From: Pseudomonadales bacterium
GTDB lineage: Bacteria; Pseudomonadota; Gammaproteobacteria; Pseudomonadales; Halieaceae
Reading direction: 5' to 3'
NCBI GenBank assembly: GCA_024234735.1
Contig: JACKNV010000001.1
Span: 372,001-436,000, forward strand
DNA: 64,000 nucleotides
Each line of letters begins with the position of its first letter. Position 1 is the stretch's first letter. The notes below the pieces were generated by a model. It was not told the DNA's origin, did not search any database, and saw only the letters and a program-made list of their open reading frames with translations. Position numbers and translations under genes: made by a program. Shown piece by piece: positions 54,206 through 62,030 of the stretch.

Positions 54206-54342
54206 ACTGCTACCTCCGCTTGCGAGCTCGTCGGGTGGTGGTGTAAAGACAGGCACCCTGCGCTCCAGGAATCGCGATATTACTACTAAAATCAACGGCT
54301 TTAATAATGCGGGAAATATTTTCCGAATTCCCGTGGCAGGGT

Positions 54343-54370
54343 TTGACAGGCAAGCAGGAATCTCTATAAT
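54343..54370 (+). promoter_or_regulatory. Strong sigma-70 promoter for the tRNA pair
   Basis: Perfect TTGACA (54343-54348) and perfect TATAAT (54365-54370) with a 16-base spacer, followed by the GC-rich discriminator GCGCG, the hallmark of stable-RNA promoters under stringent control. The first tRNA starts 18 bases after the -10. Confidence 0.9.
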
Positions 54371-54387
54371 GCGCGTTCTCGGTCAGG

Positions 54388-54463
54388 GGGTGATTAGCTC
54401 AGCTGGGAGAGCATCTGCCTTACAAGCAGAGGGTCGGCGGTTCGATCCCGTCATCACCCACCA
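54388..54463 (+). tRNA. tRNA-Val (anticodon UAC)
   Basis: 76 bases including an encoded CCA end. The acceptor stem pairs GGGTGAT with ATCACCC (54453-54459), the D-loop reads TAGCTCAGCTGGGAGAG, the anticodon loop CTTACAA gives UAC, and the T-loop is TTCGATC. It decodes GUA and related valine codons. First gene of a two-tRNA unit. Confidence 0.97.
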
Positions 54464-54490
54464 CTTTCACCGAGAATGTGTAACTGCCGT

Positions 54491-54567
54491 GGACCGGTAG
54501 TTCAGTTGGTTAGAATGCCGGCCTGTCACGCCGGAGGTCGCGGGTTCGAGCCCCGTCCGGTCCGCCA
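54491..54567 (+). tRNA. tRNA-Asp (anticodon GUC)
   Basis: 77 bases with an encoded CCA. Acceptor GGACCGG pairs with CCGGTCC (54557-54563), discriminator G as expected for aspartate, anticodon loop CTGTCAC gives GUC, T-loop TTCGAGC. It is a substrate for queuosine at position 34, of interest because queD is next door, though that link is coincidental in function only. Confidence 0.97.
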
Positions 54568-54571
54568 TCAT

Positions 54572-54592
54572 ACTCCTTGTTTCCCAAGGAGT
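54572..54592 (+). terminator. Hairpin after the tRNA pair
   Basis: ACTCCTTG (54572-54579), loop TTTCC, CAAGGAGT (54585-54592): a perfect 8-pair stem 5 bases past tRNA-Asp. No T-run follows, so it may act as a processing boundary or weak terminator. Confidence 0.5.
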
Positions 54593-54710
54593 TCCCTGAG
54601 AAGCACCCTCTTTGTCGCGTTTTCGGATTCACGTCGAGGCTGGAGCCTAGTCTGTATCGTCGCCGCATGTCGTGCCGCCGTGCGCCTGTTTGGCCAGGAT
54701 TGGCGATATA

Positions 54711-54728
54711 TTATTTATGTATAAATAA
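54711..54728. promoter_or_regulatory. AT-rich dyad upstream of SDR gene
   Basis: TTATTTAT (54711-54718) and ATAAATAA (54721-54728) are exact inverted arms around GT, 70 bases before the SDR start. It could be an operator for this gene and includes possible -10-like sequences. Confidence 0.45.
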
Positions 54729-54798
54729 ATACCTTGTCGGTGCAGCGCCCAGCAACTATAGTCCGGCAGCGAAAGGTGTCGACGATAGGGCGGGGAGT

Positions 54799-55620
54799 AT
54801 GGAGTTACTCGAGGAAAAGGTGGTTGTCGTAACCGGTGCCGCAAGCGGCATCGGGCGGGCATTGGCAATGGCATTTGCCGAGCAGGGCTGCCGTCTGGCC
54901 CTTGTGGATATAGACGATGCCCGGCTGCTGGAGACAGCAGACTTCGTGACCGCTCGAGTCAAGAGTTGTCAAATCAGTACCCACCTGTGCGATGTATCGG
55001 ACCGGGCCGCCATGGCGCAACTGCCGGAAGGTATTGTGGCCGAGCACGGGGGCATCCACATCCTGTGCAACAATGCCGGGGTCACGATGACGAAAAGTTT
55101 CGAGGAAAGCTCGATGCAGGACCTCGATTTTGTCCTGGGTATCAATTTGTGGGGCGTGTTGTATGGGTGTCACTACTTCCTTCCTTACCTGAAAAAACAA
55201 GGCGAAGGGCATATTGTCAATACGTCCAGCCTGGCCGCGTACATGGGGATGCCCACCCAGAGCACTTATTGTCTTACCAAGGCGGCAGTCAAATCCCTGA
55301 GCGAGTCCCTGAGGGTTGAACTGGCCCAATACAATATAGGCGTTACCAGTATCCACCCCGGCACTATTCGCACCAATATTCTGCGCAACGCGGTCGCCCG
55401 TTCGCATGCTGATGGCGACAAGACCGCTAAACTCATGGGTATGATGGACAGGTTTGGCCTGCCACCGGAAAAGCTGGCCGTCAAAGTCGTCGGCGCGGTA
55501 AAAAAGAACCGGATGCAGGTCCGCATCGGCGCCGATGCCTATCTGGCGGACTGGGCCAAGCGCCTGTTTCCCCGGGCAATTCACCTGCCGCTGCAATTGA
55601 TGTTCGAGAAGTCTTTGTGA
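54799..55620 (+). CDS. SDR-family oxidoreductase
   Basis: 273 residues from the ATG at 54799; GGGGAG lies just before it with short spacing, so expression may be modest. GAASGIG at 12-18, NNAG, Ser in VNTSSLAAY and YxxxK in YCLTKAAV are all present. The C-terminal GAVKKNRMQVRIGADAYLADWAKRLFP is typical of the acyl-glycerol/steroid-type SDRs that sit on membranes. It heads the catabolic island. Substrate unknown. Confidence 0.9.
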   Translation: MELLEEKVVVVTGAASGIGRALAMAFAEQGCRLALVDIDDARLLETADFVTARVKSCQISTHLCDVSDRAAMAQLPEGIVAEHGGIHILCNNAGVTMTKSFEESSMQDLDFVLGINLWGVLYGCHYFLPYLKKQGEGHIVNTSSLAAYMGMPTQSTYCLTKAAVKSLSESLRVELAQYNIGVTSIHPGTIRTNILRNAVARSHADGDKTAKLMGMMDRFGLPPEKLAVKVVGAVKKNRMQVRIGADAYLADWAKRLFPRAIHLPLQLMFEKSL

Positions 55621-56123
55621 CGCCATTTCCCGCGTCTTTTTCGTCAGCTCGGTGACATTGCACCGGTACAGATATTTGGGTTGGCATCCGCTCGAGCAGT
55701 CAATATACTTAGTGATAACTTAAATAGGCGGGTCGCGCCCGATGCGGGGAGCGGTCGGCGTGGTGCTTCCGGGCTGGAAGCGCCAGGTAACTGTTGGCGG
55801 TAGATAATCTTTTAATAGTGCCGCCTTAAGATGAACCCCGGCTTGCTTTCCAGCTGTTTTCAGGCGTTCTCGATATGGTGAAGTTGCGTTTCCGGGCTTT
55901 CCCGTTTTTGCCAGGCGGTCTACTCAGGTCTGTCTCGTTGCGGACAGGTTGATGTGGCCCGCCGCAAGCATCCTGCCCGGGCCACGCGCGGTGTGCGCAT
56001 TGGCAGGCGTGAGCCCGCAAGGCAGCAACCCGATCGCTGTCCGCCATCGCTTTTGGCTGCAAGTGAACAGCAGGTGTAGAGCAACCCGGATTTTTGTGAG
56101 CCACCCAGAAGGAAACTGCAACC
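55621..56123. other. Noncoding spacer before the catabolic operon
   Basis: 503 bases. I see no gene: frames on the minus strand here are random GC-rich. The segment 55770-55830 (TAGATAATCTTTTAATAG area) is the most promoter-like, and GGCGG/CCGCC flank it, but no clear -35/-10 pair emerges. Purpose otherwise unknown. Confidence 0.5.
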
Positions 56124-56546
56124 ATGTCTGATCCCCGCCCAGCCGGAGCAACCAAAGATGCACAATACGGGTTCTCCAAGGTCTTCGTACACGACCTGGA
56201 GGCGATGGCCCGCTTCTACGAAGACGTATTCGGCCTCATACCGTTCAATCGCCACCGGGATGCGATGTTCGGCAGGGATATCGACGAGATCACCTATCAG
56301 GCGACCTATCCCGGTGGCAGTGCCCTGACGCTCATCAGTTATCTGGATTCGAGCGCGCCGCGGGCCGGGGAATCCGTACAGGGCTTCGCCACCACCGATA
56401 TCGAGGCGTTGGTGGCGCGGGCCAGGGCGGCCGGCGGCTCGATTCCCGAGCCCATCCGCCGCATCGAGGAATTCGGACTGAGTGTGGTCTTTGTCCTCGA
56501 CCCGGAAGGTCATATCAACGAAGTGGTCCAGATGGATCAGCAATAA
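56124..56546 (+). CDS. VOC-superfamily (glyoxalase/bleomycin-resistance fold) protein
   Basis: 140 residues; AAGGAAA is 7 bases before the ATG. FSKVFVHDLEAMARFYEDVFGLIPF is the first beta-alpha-beta-beta-beta module with His as first metal ligand, and VFVLDPEGHINEVVQMD the last with His/Glu ligands. VOC proteins are metal-dependent lyases, isomerases or ring-cleaving dioxygenases. Cotranscribed with the 353-residue protein 25 bases downstream. Its substrate is presumably a pathway intermediate. Confidence 0.88.
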   Translation: MSDPRPAGATKDAQYGFSKVFVHDLEAMARFYEDVFGLIPFNRHRDAMFGRDIDEITYQATYPGGSALTLISYLDSSAPRAGESVQGFATTDIEALVARARAAGGSIPEPIRRIEEFGLSVVFVLDPEGHINEVVQMDQQ

Positions 56547-56571
56547 GCTGTTTTGAAACGGGAGTACAACC

Positions 56572-57633
56572 ATGATCCGTGAGCTTTCAGAAAATTTCCG
56601 ACCCGTCGCCCCCCCGCAGATTATTGAGGGCGCCTACAGTGAAGACCAGCACCAGCGCCTGCTGGGCGTGGTGCGTGAGCACGGGCCGTGGCAGTTGATC
56701 CTCGCCGAGAATTTCAGCACGCCCGAGGAAGTGATCGCCACCACCTCGGGTGCCCTCCCGGAGGGCGTGCAACTCACCTGGGACATGGTCATGTACCCGG
56801 TCTTCCGCGGTTACCTGGCCCGGGCCGGCGTCTGCTACTATCCGGAACTGGAGGATTGTTACTACAACTCGCGCTTCCTGTCGCTCGTGCGTGATTACTG
56901 GGGTTGCCAATATGCCGAACCCGAAACGTTTCTGTTCAATATCCAGGGCGCCACGTCGATAGGCGGCCACCCCCACCTGGATGGTACCGTGTTCCGCGGA
57001 ATGACCATGGAGAATACTCCACTGTGGTTGCTGATGACCATGGCCAAGTCGTGTCTGTTCCGCCGTTGGCAGGCCAAGAAGGGGCAGGTAATTGCCTGGT
57101 ACTACCAGGGAAAGATCGGTGGCGGCTTTAACTGTTGGCCCGATGGCCCCAGCGGCGAACCACTGCAGATCAACGCCCCGATGTGGGGGCGCGCCGTGGT
57201 GGTGGAGAACGAGATGATGTTTCACCACGGCCAGGCGAGTGGGCCCGTTGCCAGACGCCACCCCACGGGCATGGATATTACTTCGACTTTCGGCGCCGAT
57301 CCCGAAGACCCAACGGGCTGGCAGATCAAGACCTTCGGGAAGGTCAACCAGAAGATTCCAGCGGAGGAAATGCGCTTCCTGGTGCACTGGGGCGCGCGCC
57401 TGTTCCGGGATTTCGACGAACTGAAGAAAACGCTGGATCATACCGACGACATCGACGCCGAGACGGCACTCAATATCCTGATCGCCGACATGCGCGAACG
57501 CGGCATTGTATTCGAGGAGCCAGGCGACCCGATGAACGACCGCGATTTCATCAGGCTCGTCGGCCAGGTTTACGACATCGGTGGTCCCACCAATATTCCG
57601 CCGGACGCGGTCGATGAGCAGCAGGTCGCCTGA
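56572..57633 (+). CDS. Unknown protein with possible Fe(II)/2-oxoglutarate-oxygenase facial triad
   Basis: 353 residues; GGGAG is 8 bases before the ATG. I do not recognise a named family. A segment HPHLDG gives H135-x-D137, about 80 residues later a strand GRAVVVENEMMFHHG gives H218/H219, and an Arg pair follows at 228-229 (VARRHP). This HxD...H...R spacing, with a strand pattern like the double-stranded beta-helix, resembles Fe(II)/2OG dioxygenases. The region before residue 120 has two Cys and many aromatics (CYYPELEDCYYNSRFL). Coupled by position to the VOC gene and an esterase; a hydroxylase of the island's substrate would fit. Inference only. Confidence 0.6.
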   Translation: MIRELSENFRPVAPPQIIEGAYSEDQHQRLLGVVREHGPWQLILAENFSTPEEVIATTSGALPEGVQLTWDMVMYPVFRGYLARAGVCYYPELEDCYYNSRFLSLVRDYWGCQYAEPETFLFNIQGATSIGGHPHLDGTVFRGMTMENTPLWLLMTMAKSCLFRRWQAKKGQVIAWYYQGKIGGGFNCWPDGPSGEPLQINAPMWGRAVVVENEMMFHHGQASGPVARRHPTGMDITSTFGADPEDPTGWQIKTFGKVNQKIPAEEMRFLVHWGARLFRDFDELKKTLDHTDDIDAETALNILIADMRERGIVFEEPGDPMNDRDFIRLVGQVYDIGGPTNIPPDAVDEQQVA

Positions 57634-57743
57634 GGTCAACGGCGCCCTTTAATAAGCGGCGGAATATCGTTCACAAGGTGACTCCGAAGGGAAGTTTCGC
57701 CCTGTAAATCACTTACATAGAACCAGCTTCACAGGAGACAGTA

Positions 57744-58685
57744 ATGCCAATCGATCCCCAGATACAGGCGATAGTCGACATGACACCCGAGTCGCCGCCA
57801 CTCGATACACTCGATGTAGCAACCCTGAGGGCGAGCGTGCGAGAGGCCTCTGTCGCGGTGCCTCCGCTGGAGGTACCGCTGGGCAAAATTTATGACCGGA
57901 CCATTCCCGGTCCTGCCGGAACCTTGAAGACAAGGGTTTACCAGCCCGAAGGCAGCGGGCCGTTTCCGCTGCTGGTTTATTTCCATGGCGGCGGTTGGGT
58001 GGTCGGTGACCTGGACACCCAGGATTCCATATGCCGGGGTCTGTGTCACGACGCCTGCTGTGTTGTGATGTCCGTGGATTATCGACTGGCGCCGGAGCAT
58101 CGCTTCCCCGCCGCCGCGGATGACGCCTATGGGGCGCTCCTGTGGGCTGCCGAGCACGCCGGCGAAATAGCTGGCGATTCGTCCCGCATTGCCATAGGAG
58201 GTGACAGCGCCGGTGCGCTCCTGTGCGGTGGTTTGTCGTTAAGGGTTCGCGACCAGGGCGGCCCGAATCTGTGCGGTCAGGTCCTGTTCTATGGCTCCAT
58301 GGTGTATGAGATCGACGCGCCGACAGCGTCACTGGAGGAGTTCAAGGACGGACCGTGGTTACGCAAGGACGACATCGTATGGTTCTGGCGCCAGTACCTC
58401 CCTGATGTCTCGGTCGACCAGAGGAATCCGCTGGCATGCCCGATGTACGCCAACAGCCACGCGGACCTGCCACCCGCTTTTGTAGGAACGGCCGAGTGTG
58501 ACCCCATCCGCGATTCGGCTGAAGCCTATGGAAACAAACTGAAACAGGCCGGCGTGGCGGTGGAGATGCATCGCTACCCGGGTATGCCGCACGGCTTTGT
58601 CTCTATGGTCAGCGTGGTGCCTGCCGCCCGCCAGGCGGTCAGTGATGCCGGCACCTGGCTGTGCGGGCGTTTCGCCGAAGCCTGA
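57744..58685 (+). CDS. Alpha/beta-hydrolase, hormone-sensitive-lipase (HSL) family
   Basis: 313 residues with CAGGAGA 8 bases before the ATG. Signature HGGGW at about 77-81, nucleophile Ser in GDSAGALLCG, Asp in GTAECDPIRDSA and His in MPHGFVSM complete the HSL triad. It hydrolyses acyl esters, often of bulky alcohols. Next to a Baeyer-Villiger monooxygenase gene later in the island it could open the ester or lactone formed; that link is inferred. Confidence 0.93.
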   Translation: MPIDPQIQAIVDMTPESPPLDTLDVATLRASVREASVAVPPLEVPLGKIYDRTIPGPAGTLKTRVYQPEGSGPFPLLVYFHGGGWVVGDLDTQDSICRGLCHDACCVVMSVDYRLAPEHRFPAAADDAYGALLWAAEHAGEIAGDSSRIAIGGDSAGALLCGGLSLRVRDQGGPNLCGQVLFYGSMVYEIDAPTASLEEFKDGPWLRKDDIVWFWRQYLPDVSVDQRNPLACPMYANSHADLPPAFVGTAECDPIRDSAEAYGNKLKQAGVAVEMHRYPGMPHGFVSMVSVVPAARQAVSDAGTWLCGRFAEA

Positions 58686-58813
58686 GCGGACCAGGCCATG
58701 CCTGGCACAGGCACCGACAGGAGACGCCCCGAGATTCATCTTCTATTCGGTGGTGGCGAATTTCAACAGCGCGGCATCGTTTTCTGAATTCACGGCGTCT
58801 CTCTCCGCCCTGG

Positions 58814-59554
58814 TTATTTCCTGGTAAAGGCATTGATCCGTTCCTGCATGTCGGGCCCGACGCCCTCGGTCTCCATCACTTCCCAGAGCAGTCCCGCGTC
58901 GAGTGCCTGGCCGTCGGTGGCTTCCAGCAAGCGTTTGTTGGCGCGATGCGAAAACACCGAATTTGCGGTAATGGACCTGGCCAGCTCGTCGAGGTGTGTT
59001 GCGAAACTGGTCTCCGGGTATACCTCTTCGCACAGGCCGATACGCAGCGCCTCGGCAGCATCGATCATCTTGCAGGTGAACATCAGGCGTTTGGCGGTAG
59101 CGATGCCGACCCGCCTCGGCAGGCGCTGGCTCATGCCCCAGATCGGGGTTAGCGCCCATTTGGCATGTGTATCGCCGAAGCGGGCATTTTCGCACGCGAT
59201 AATAAAATCGGCGGCGAGAGCCACTTCCAGGGCACCGGTGTAGCAGTGCCCGTGCACGGCGGCGATAACCGGTTTGGGCAGTTTTTCGAGCATGCGCAGG
59301 GTTTCTGAATGCCAGAAAGGGGAGGGCACTTCCTCACCTTCAGCGATATCTTCCAGGTCGTGCCCGGCGGAGAAGCATCGTCCGGCGCCGCGCACAATGA
59401 CACAGGAAACTGTCTCATCGATCATCAGCGCTTCGATGTGGTGCCGCAGCTCAACGAACAGCGGCACATTCAACGCATTGAGTTTATCGGGTCGATTGAG
59501 TATGAGATGCGCAACCGCATCACGGTCTTCGCGAATTACCAGATTGTCATTCAT
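58814..59554 (-). CDS. Crotonase-family enoyl-CoA hydratase/isomerase variant
   Basis: 246 residues from the ATG at 59554 (a GTG nine bases earlier is possible). FSAGHDLEDI is the oxyanion-hole loop. One catalytic Glu is kept (E110 in GALEVALA, equal to E144 of rat hydratase) but the second position holds His130 (FGDTH, equal to E164). Hydration chemistry may thus be altered. It is divergent from the acyl-CoA dehydrogenase pair, with an AT palindrome in the shared spacer. Confidence 0.88.
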   Translation of the reverse strand: MNDNLVIREDRDAVAHLILNRPDKLNALNVPLFVELRHHIEALMIDETVSCVIVRGAGRCFSAGHDLEDIAEGEEVPSPFWHSETLRMLEKLPKPVIAAVHGHCYTGALEVALAADFIIACENARFGDTHAKWALTPIWGMSQRLPRRVGIATAKRLMFTCKMIDAAEALRIGLCEEVYPETSFATHLDELARSITANSVFSHRANKRLLEATDGQALDAGLLWEVMETEGVGPDMQERINAFTRK

Positions 59555-59818
59555 ACTTGTCACCGGTCATTTAATGGATGGAGTTGCCTGCAGGGCGGGG
59601 CTGACGCAGCGGACCGGGATAAACCCGTCGTCGTGGCCTGTGGTCCCTGTGGGTAGATTGCGGTGGGGGGCGCACCCGACCGCATACTTTCTTGTCGTTG
59701 GATAATTTAATTATATATAATTTATTAATCAATTCCATAGGCGGTGACTGGCATGTGCAGCGCATTTCGAACGGGGTGCTTCGGCAAATGACAGCCGGCC
59801 TGTATACCTGGCACGGGA
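59555..59818. promoter_or_regulatory. Divergent promoter region of crotonase and acyl-CoA dehydrogenase genes
   Basis: 264 bases. The right half has an AT-rich core (about 59695-59735) with the palindrome at 59709-59722. Promoters for both directions are expected here. Confidence 0.5.
59709..59722. promoter_or_regulatory. AT-rich palindrome AATTATATATAATT
   Basis: A perfect 14-base palindrome. Its core TTATATATAA (59711-59720) recurs exactly at 63371-63380 upstream of the BVMO gene, suggesting a common regulator for the two units. Confidence 0.5.
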
Positions 59819-60991
59819 GTGTGCAGCGCGGGATCGCCTGTGTTCGATAGCCTGGTACTGGCTGACCTGCCGCCGGAGGCGGAGGCGCTGCGCGGCACGG
59901 TCAAGGCACTGGTGCAGGAAACACTCGCCACACTGACACTGGAGCAACGCGCGCGTTCCTGGGCTGGCTTCGACGCCACCTTCAGTCGCGCAATGGCCGC
60001 TGCCGGGCTTATCGGCCTGACCCTGCCCCGGGAATACGGCGGCCAGGGGCGTGGGCCCTTCGCCCGCTTCGTCGTTGTCGAGGAACTGTTGACAGTCGGC
60101 GCCCCGGTGGCCGCGCACTGGATTGCCGATCGCCAGAGTGCGCCGCTGCTGCTGCGGTATGGGTCCGAAACCCAGCGGCGGTACTACCTCCCGCGCATTT
60201 GTCGCGGTGAAATCTACTTCTGCATTGGTATGAGCGAACCGGGGGCCGGTTCCGATCTGGCCAGCGTGCGCACCCGTGCCGTGGCCACCGAAAGTGGTTG
60301 GCGGCTGAGCGGGCAGAAGGTCTGGACTACCTACGCCCATCGCGACGATTTCATGATCGCGCTGGTGCGTACGTCCGAGCAGTCATCGGACCGGCGTGAA
60401 GGCCTGTCGCAGTTCATCGTCGACCTGCGCGCCCCCGGGGTGAATGTCCGTCCGATCGAGGACCTTGCCGGCGATCGCCATTTTTCCGAAGTGTATTTCG
60501 ATGATGTCGTCCTGCCAGCAGAGGCGCTGGTCGGCGCCGAGGGGCAGGGCTGGGAGCAGTGTATCGCCGAGCTTGCCTTTGAGCGCAGCGGGCCGGAGCG
60601 CATCTACTCCAGCAGCGTGCTGCTCGATGCCTGGATTGCGCATCTGCGCGGCGTCGGGCGCCGGGATGAGGCGACAAGGGCCCTTGTGGGGCAGCTCGCG
60701 AGCCAACTCGCCGTGCTTCGGGAAATGTCCATTGGTTGTACCGCGCTGCTCGAGAGGGGGATGAGCCCTGTGGTGGAGGCTTCAATCGTCAAGGACCTGG
60801 GAACGGCTTTTGAGCAGTCGATTCCCGCATTGATAGCCGATGACCTCGGCGCCCACCCCGGCGAGCCGGTCGCCCCCGAACTGGTGCGTACATTGCATTA
60901 TCTGAGCCAGCTGAGTCCGGCATTTTCACTGCGTGGCGGCACCCGGGAAATACTGCGGGGTATCATCGCCCGGGGCATGGGGCTGCGCTGA
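59819..60991 (+). CDS. Acyl-CoA dehydrogenase, first of a tandem pair
   Basis: 390 residues from a GTG at 59819 with no clear RBS; a GTG at 59840 is an alternative start. FAD/substrate loops CIGMSEPGAGSDLASVRTRA and GQKVWTTYAH are intact. The MCAD-type catalytic Glu (YEGT) is replaced (LRGGTREIL), so the base, if any, is elsewhere, perhaps the Glu in AFERSGPER on the helix used by isovaleryl-CoA dehydrogenase. Paired genes like this often form alpha2-beta2 enzymes for bulky acyl-CoAs, as in steroid side-chain breakdown. Confidence 0.88.
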   Translation: MCSAGSPVFDSLVLADLPPEAEALRGTVKALVQETLATLTLEQRARSWAGFDATFSRAMAAAGLIGLTLPREYGGQGRGPFARFVVVEELLTVGAPVAAHWIADRQSAPLLLRYGSETQRRYYLPRICRGEIYFCIGMSEPGAGSDLASVRTRAVATESGWRLSGQKVWTTYAHRDDFMIALVRTSEQSSDRREGLSQFIVDLRAPGVNVRPIEDLAGDRHFSEVYFDDVVLPAEALVGAEGQGWEQCIAELAFERSGPERIYSSSVLLDAWIAHLRGVGRRDEATRALVGQLASQLAVLREMSIGCTALLERGMSPVVEASIVKDLGTAFEQSIPALIADDLGAHPGEPVAPELVRTLHYLSQLSPAFSLRGGTREILRGIIARGMGLR

Positions 60992-60992
60992 G

Positions 60993-62030
60993 ATGGGACT
61001 CGACGAACTACTGCACCCCTTTGACCGGCTGTTGTCGGCTGTCGTGACACCTGCTGTGGTGCGGGCGGTCGATGCGGGCGACTCGCCGCAGGGGCTGTGG
61101 TCCGAACTTGTTGCCTCGGGCTATCTGGATCTGCTTGTGCCGGAGTCCGCCGGCGGCGCCGGTGTTTCGCTGGCGGACGCATATCCCTTGCTGGCGCTGC
61201 TGGGTCGCTATGTCGTACCGCTGCCGGTGGGGGAAACGATGATCGCTCGGGCGCTCCTGGCCGAGGCCTGTCTGCCAGCTCCCGGCGGTCCACTGCTCCT
61301 GCTTGCGCCGAGGCAGACCGATTCCGGCTGGTGGCAAGCGGGCGTGCCAATGGGTTCCCTGGCGCGCCACGCACTGGTGGACGACGGCGAACGGTTGCGG
61401 CTGGTGGAACTCGACAGCGTTTCACTGGAGTCTGCCGGACTGCACGCCAGCCAGAGTGCGAATGTGCGCTGGAATACGATACCGACAGCATCGGCAGAGC
61501 TGGCGAGACCTGCATCAGGGCTGGGAGCCGCGGCCGCATTGCTTCGAGCGGTGTCGATATCCGGCGCTGCGGGCCGGATACTGGATTTCAGCCTGGATTA
61601 CGCGCGCGAGCGCGTGCAGTTCGGCAAGCCCATCGGGCGGCAACAGGCCATCCAGCAGCAGCTCGCCCTGCTGGCCGAACAGGTGCTGATGGCGCGCTTT
61701 GCGGCGTCCATGGGATGCCGAGCCGGGATCGACCAAGGGGTGCTGGCGATTGCGGTGGCAAAGCAGGTTACCAGCGCGGCAGTGCCGGCGATTGCCGCCA
61801 TTGCACATGCGGTACACGGGGCGCTCGGAATCACTGCGGAATTCGATTTGCAGCTATACACCCGCCGCCTGCACGAATGGCGCGTCGCCAACGGATCCGA
61901 GACGTACTGGGCGAGGATGGTCGGTGAGGCCAGACTCGCCAGCGACGTGGCGACATCCACCGATTTTGTGCGCCGCAGGATTACAGTGCCGGTTGGTTCG
62001 CTGCCGCCGGGAGAAATGGAGGTGCCGTAA
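60993..62030 (+). CDS. Acyl-CoA dehydrogenase-like protein, second of a tandem pair
   Basis: 345 residues from the ATG at 60993, one base after the first dehydrogenase stop. The C-terminal helical domain is well kept (YARERVQFGKPIGRQQAIQQQLALLAEQ, VHGALGITAEFDLQLY), but the middle beta domain is much reduced and the SEPxxGS and W-T-like motifs are missing. This degenerate pattern fits the non-catalytic or FAD-assisting subunit of a heteromeric dehydrogenase. Its stop overlaps the next start by one base. Confidence 0.85.
   Translation: MGLDELLHPFDRLLSAVVTPAVVRAVDAGDSPQGLWSELVASGYLDLLVPESAGGAGVSLADAYPLLALLGRYVVPLPVGETMIARALLAEACLPAPGGPLLLLAPRQTDSGWWQAGVPMGSLARHALVDDGERLRLVELDSVSLESAGLHASQSANVRWNTIPTASAELARPASGLGAAAALLRAVSISGAAGRILDFSLDYARERVQFGKPIGRQQAIQQQLALLAEQVLMARFAASMGCRAGIDQGVLAIAVAKQVTSAAVPAIAAIAHAVHGALGITAEFDLQLYTRRLHEWRVANGSETYWARMVGEARLASDVATSTDFVRRRITVPVGSLPPGEMEVP

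Noticed and set aside
55826..56573. Minus-strand frames in the 55.6-56.1 kb spacer.
   Set aside because: Low-complexity, GC-driven, without start signals; one of them is simply antisense to the VOC gene.
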